This document shows positions 60,493 to 64,000 of a DNA stretch of 64,000 nt, piece by piece. Origin of the DNA: Cystobacter ferrugineus. Lineage in GTDB: Bacteria; Myxococcota; Myxococcia; Myxococcales; Myxococcaceae. The position numbers and the translations under genes were made by a program. The notes under the pieces were generated by a model. The model saw only the letters and a program-made list of their open reading frames with translations. It did not search any database and was not told where the DNA came from. The stretch covers positions 1-64,000 of the forward strand of contig NZ_MPIN01000009.1 of NCBI RefSeq assembly GCF_001887355.1, in the 5' to 3' direction. The stretch's first letter is position 1; every line of letters begins with the position of its first letter.

Positions 60493-61737
60493 ATGCCGCC
60501 TCCCGTCCTGCAACCCCGCACGGCCTATGCCGTGTGGGAACTCACCCTGAAGTGCAACCTCGCGTGCGGCCATTGCGGCTCGCGCGCGGGCGCCAAGCGC
60601 GCGGACGAACTGTCGCGCGAGGAGGCGATGGATCTGGTGCGCCAGCTCTCGGAGGTGGGCATCCAGGAAGTCACCATCGAGGGGGGCGAGGCGTTTCTCC
60701 GCCCCGACTGGCTCGACATCGCCCGGGCCATCACCGACCACGGCATGCGTTGCACCATGACGACGGGCGGCTATGGCCTGTCGCGCGAGACGGCTCGGCG
60801 CATGAAGGAGGCGGGCATCTCCCACGTCTCCGTGTCGGTGGACGGCCTGGAAGCCACGCATGACCGCATCCGTGGCCGGCGTGGCTCCTTCCGCTACTGT
60901 TTCGAGACGCTGGGACACTTTCGCGACGCGGGCCTGCTCTTCAGCTCGAACACGCAGATCAACCGGCTGTCCGCCCCCGAGATGCCCGAGTTGTACGAGC
61001 GGCTGCGGGACGCGGGCTGCAGCGCCTGGCAATTCCAGATCACCAACCCCATGGGCAATGGTGGGGACAACGCGTGGATGTTGTTGCAACCCGCGGAGCT
61101 GCCGGACCTCTACCGGATGCTGGCGCGCATCGCGGTGCGGGCGCGCGAGGAGGGAAAGCTGGCGTTGGCGCCCTCCAACAACATCGGCTACTTCGGCCCG
61201 TATGACGAGCTGCTCTTCGCCAACGTGGGGCAGGTGTGGGCGGGGTGCAAGGCGGGCTTGTCCGTGCTGGGCATCCACGCCGACGGAGGCATCAAGGGCT
61301 GTCCCACCCTGCCCTCCGAGTACATCGGCGGCAACATCCGCAAGCAGCCCCTGGCGGACATCCTCGACTCGCGCGAGCTCACCTTCAACGCCAAGGCGGG
61401 CACGGACGAAGGCACCGCGCACATGTGGGGCTACTGCGGGAGCTGCAAGTACGCCGAGGCGTGCCGGGGCGGGTGCACCCAGATGGCGCACGTGCTCTTC
61501 AACCGCAACGGCAACAATCCCTACTGCCACTACCGCACGCTGGAACTCGCGGGGCGGGGACTGCGCGAGCGGGTGGTGCGCAGCACGCCGGGTCAGGGCA
61601 AGCCCTTCGACCATGGGGTCTTCGAGCTGGTGCAGGAGCCGCTGGAGACGGCCTGGCCGGCGGAGGACACGCACCACTTCACCTACGAGCGAATTCCGTG
61701 GGCCCCGGGTTGGGAGCCCTTCGCCCTGCCTGGATAG
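60493..61737 (+). CDS. Radical-SAM/SPASM peptide maturase
   Basis: Predicted 414 residues. The iron-sulfur cluster that cleaves SAM is bound by Cys-21, Cys-25 and Cys-28 (Lys-Cys-Asn-Leu-Ala-Cys-Gly-His-Cys-Gly). Glu-Gly-Gly-Glu-Ala-Phe is the usual SAM-binding GGE motif. The C-terminal third is a SPASM domain with many Cys (Gly-Cys-Lys-Ala-Gly, Lys-Gly-Cys-Pro-Thr, Gly-Tyr-Cys-Gly-Ser-Cys, Ala-Cys-Arg-Gly-Gly-Cys, Tyr-Cys-His-Tyr) for auxiliary clusters. Enzymes of this class make C-C, C-S or C-O links in peptides. Its place after the precursor gene points to that substrate. The start has no clear ribosome site; coupled translation from the precursor is likely. A longer in-frame start at 60403 would overlap the precursor. 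Confidence 0.88.
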   Translation: MPPPVLQPRTAYAVWELTLKCNLACGHCGSRAGAKRADELSREEAMDLVRQLSEVGIQEVTIEGGEAFLRPDWLDIARAITDHGMRCTMTTGGYGLSRETARRMKEAGISHVSVSVDGLEATHDRIRGRRGSFRYCFETLGHFRDAGLLFSSNTQINRLSAPEMPELYERLRDAGCSAWQFQITNPMGNGGDNAWMLLQPAELPDLYRMLARIAVRAREEGKLALAPSNNIGYFGPYDELLFANVGQVWAGCKAGLSVLGIHADGGIKGCPTLPSEYIGGNIRKQPLADILDSRELTFNAKAGTDEGTAHMWGYCGSCKYAEACRGGCTQMAHVLFNRNGNNPYCHYRTLELAGRGLRERVVRSTPGQGKPFDHGVFELVQEPLETAWPAEDTHHFTYERIPWAPGWEPFALPG

Positions 61738-62065
61738 CGCCCCATCCGCCCGTGCGGAACCACGCCCGCCCGCCCCATCGGGTTGCGGAAGAACCTTCGA
61801 GCAAGTACCTTCAGGGTGGCACTTGGAGGCGTCTTGTCCCGATTCACCTTCTCGCTCAGAGCATCGATGCCCCGGCGCGGCGCTCAGGGAAGGTGTGTCC
61901 GCAAAACGCCTTGCCCGGGGGGTGCGCCTCGACGGTGACGGGTTGATCCCACCGCCGACGGCGCTCCACTCCCCCGCTTCCTCGCAAGACCGCCTTCCCC
62001 CTCATCACCCCTCTTCCCAAGGGCTTCTGACGCGTTGTGGCGCGCCAGGGGCACCGAGGTTCACC
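61738..62065. other. 328-nt region without a supported gene
   Basis: Between the radical-SAM gene and the Rnk-like gene I see no frame with a ribosome site and protein-like composition. In particular there is no obvious protease, transporter or second precursor for the RiPP locus. The stretch is GC-rich and Pro/Arg-coding in all frames; I could not identify a promoter or terminator with confidence. Confidence 0.4.
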
Positions 62066-62515
62066 ATGAACTCACGTCCAGAGATCGAGCAGCGCATCAC
62101 GCCACCCACGCCCACCGTGCGAGTCACCGTCGAGGACATGCAGCGCCTGCGGGCGGTCGTGGATCGGCACCTCGACGGCACCCTGGCGGCCGCGGCCGAA
62201 CAGTTGGATGGAGAGCTGGAGCGCGCGGTGGTGGAGCCGCAGGATCAAATTCCGCCCGATGTCGTCACCATGAGATCGCGCATCCTCTTCGAGGACGTGG
62301 AGACAGGCCGTCGCCGCGAGGCGACGCTGGTCTATCCAGAAGAGGCGAATATCGAACAGTCGAAGATCTCCGTCCTGGCACCAGTCGGGTTGGCGGTGCT
62401 GGGTCTCAGGGCGAATGACATCATCGAATGGCCGTTGCCGAATGCCCGCCGAACCCGATTCCGCATCGTGGAAGTTCTCTATCAACCCGAGGCATCCGGC
62501 GACTTCCACCTGTGA
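62066..62515 (+). CDS. Rnk/GreA-like C-terminal domain protein
   Basis: Predicted 149 residues. The first ~70 residues are helical with acidic and Ala-rich stretches. The last ~80 match the FKBP-like GreA/Rnk domain: Val-Thr-Met-Arg-Ser-Arg-Ile-Leu-Phe-Glu-Asp, Ala-Thr-Leu-Val-Tyr-Pro-Glu-Glu-Ala, Ser-Val-Leu-Ala-Pro-Val-Gly-Leu-Ala-Val-Leu-Gly-Leu and Trp-Pro-Leu-Pro. Such proteins (regulator of nucleoside diphosphate kinase) bind RNA polymerase through the secondary channel. The tip of the N-terminal coiled coil carries Asp/Glu, but whether it stimulates transcript cleavage cannot be judged. It is followed closely by two tiny genes. Confidence 0.82.
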   Translation: MNSRPEIEQRITPPTPTVRVTVEDMQRLRAVVDRHLDGTLAAAAEQLDGELERAVVEPQDQIPPDVVTMRSRILFEDVETGRRREATLVYPEEANIEQSKISVLAPVGLAVLGLRANDIIEWPLPNARRTRFRIVEVLYQPEASGDFHL

Positions 62516-62534
62516 GCAAGGAAGAGGCCAGACC

Positions 62535-62762
62535 ATGGCGAGTGACAACCGTTGGGCGAATCTGGTGAACACGGCCTTCCTCCTGGACCAGGCTCCAAGG
62601 CGCCCGGGCCCGGAGGGACTCCAACCAGCACTCGCGATGATCGAGAGCGCGCTCGAGGTGTTTCCCGAGACCGTGGATCCCGTGGAGGACTTCGAGGGGT
62701 ATGCCGTGCGCCGGCTGCTCCTCGCACTCAACGCGGCCTTGTCGGAGAGCGTGCGGATTTGA
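62535..62762 (+). CDS. Small acidic protein, unknown function
   Basis: Predicted 75 residues, ATG 62535 with AAGGAAGAG upstream, 19 nt after the Rnk-like gene. No signal or membrane segment; predicted helical, with acidic middle (Glu-Val-Phe-Pro-Glu-Thr-Val-Asp-Pro-Val-Glu-Asp-Phe-Glu). No family recognised. Its stop overlaps a TTG start of the next small gene (TTGA), so the three genes from 62066 to 62941 probably form one transcript. Confidence 0.6.
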   Translation: MASDNRWANLVNTAFLLDQAPRRPGPEGLQPALAMIESALEVFPETVDPVEDFEGYAVRRLLLALNAALSESVRI

Positions 62763-62941
62763 CCCTCGCGGCTCTCCGGCTCCTCCTCGCGGCCGTCCTC
62801 GGCATCGCGGCGGCCGTGGGGCTGATCGTCAAGGGGCGCCTGCACCCCTTCATCTCCCTGCTATGCGGGGCCTTCACCGTCGGCCTGGTGCAGAACGCGA
62901 GCGTGTGCGAGCTGCCCATCACCCTGGACAAGCCACCGTGA
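62759..62941 (+). CDS. Small membrane protein (60 residues)
   Basis: A TTG start at 62759 overlaps the stop of the previous gene (TTGA), and the frame runs to TGA at 62939-62941. Residues 2-24 (Leu-Ala-Ala-Leu-Arg-Leu-Leu-Leu-Ala-Ala-Val-Leu) and about 32-48 (Phe-Ile-Ser-Leu-Leu-Cys-Gly-Ala-Phe) are hydrophobic, separated by a basic Val-Lys-Gly-Arg-Leu-His turn. This is a likely two-pass inner-membrane peptide. Codon use is GC-rich like its neighbours. Function unknown. Confidence 0.5.
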   Translation: MTLAALRLLLAAVLGIAAAVGLIVKGRLHPFISLLCGAFTVGLVQNASVCELPITLDKPP

Positions 62942-62982
62942 GTTGCTAAGGGCTCCGCACCACTGAGACACGGAGGAGCACG

Positions 62983-64000
<1,018 letters not shown>

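Overview
The window reads as chromosomal DNA of a myxobacterium, probably of the Cystobacter/Archangium type. The grounds are very high GC with GC-rich third codon positions, many secreted lipoproteins, a giant Ser/Thr kinase-ATPase-histidine kinase fusion, a BTAD-AAA regulator, a SitA-type lipoprotein toxin with its immunity gene, and a hybrid PKS-NRPS locus. This is inference from gene content; there is no rRNA or other marker gene. I found no tRNA, rRNA or CRISPR array and no transposase.

Layout. 1-5.1 kb: a lipoprotein cut by the window edge, a small secreted protein, then an error-prone polymerase gene (dnaE2) followed by an alpha/beta-hydrolase. 5.4-10.1 kb: a conflict region. It holds a three-gene sdpC-sdpA-sdpB-like locus (cannibalism-toxin family), a SitA-like AHH-nuclease toxin broken by two frameshifts, its intact immunity gene, and a truncated second copy of that immunity gene. 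10.2-27.3 kb: an ArsR repressor with a striking 38-bp dyad operator and an AHSA1-cupin fusion; a VWA lipoprotein; the 1762-residue kinase; a tyrosinase with a MelC1-like caddie; an SDR, SodC and an ABC-F ATPase; a GAF histidine kinase; and a solitary HsdR-N-type nuclease. 27.4-32.2 kb: two translationally coupled NTPase genes, an AAA/STAND-like ATPase and an NTPase carrying eight nearly identical 46-residue TPR units. 32.2-37.4 kb: housekeeping-type genes (AHSA1, 2OG oxygenase, Tpx), a BTAD-AAA regulator and a patatin.

37.4-51.2 kb is a compact natural-product cluster on the minus strand: a fatty-acyl-AMP ligase fused to an ACP, a cytochrome P450, and one 3447-residue protein with the order KS-AT-ACP-aminotransferase-luciferase-like monooxygenase-C-A-PCP-TE. 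The logic predicts a fatty acid extended by one malonate, converted to a beta-amino-alpha-hydroxy acid (as in microginin-type pathways), joined to one amino acid (glycine from the specificity code I read) and released by a TE whose nucleophile position is Cys.

51.5-64 kb: an SDR, a secreted GH16 glucanase, two small proteins of unknown role, a heterodimeric ABC exporter, a DUF481 outer-membrane-type protein, and a likely uncharacterised RiPP locus: a 58-residue precursor with a double-glycine leader followed by a radical-SAM/SPASM enzyme, under a promoter with an 8-bp inverted repeat. It ends with a Rnk/GreA-like protein, two tiny genes and an aldo/keto reductase cut by the window end.
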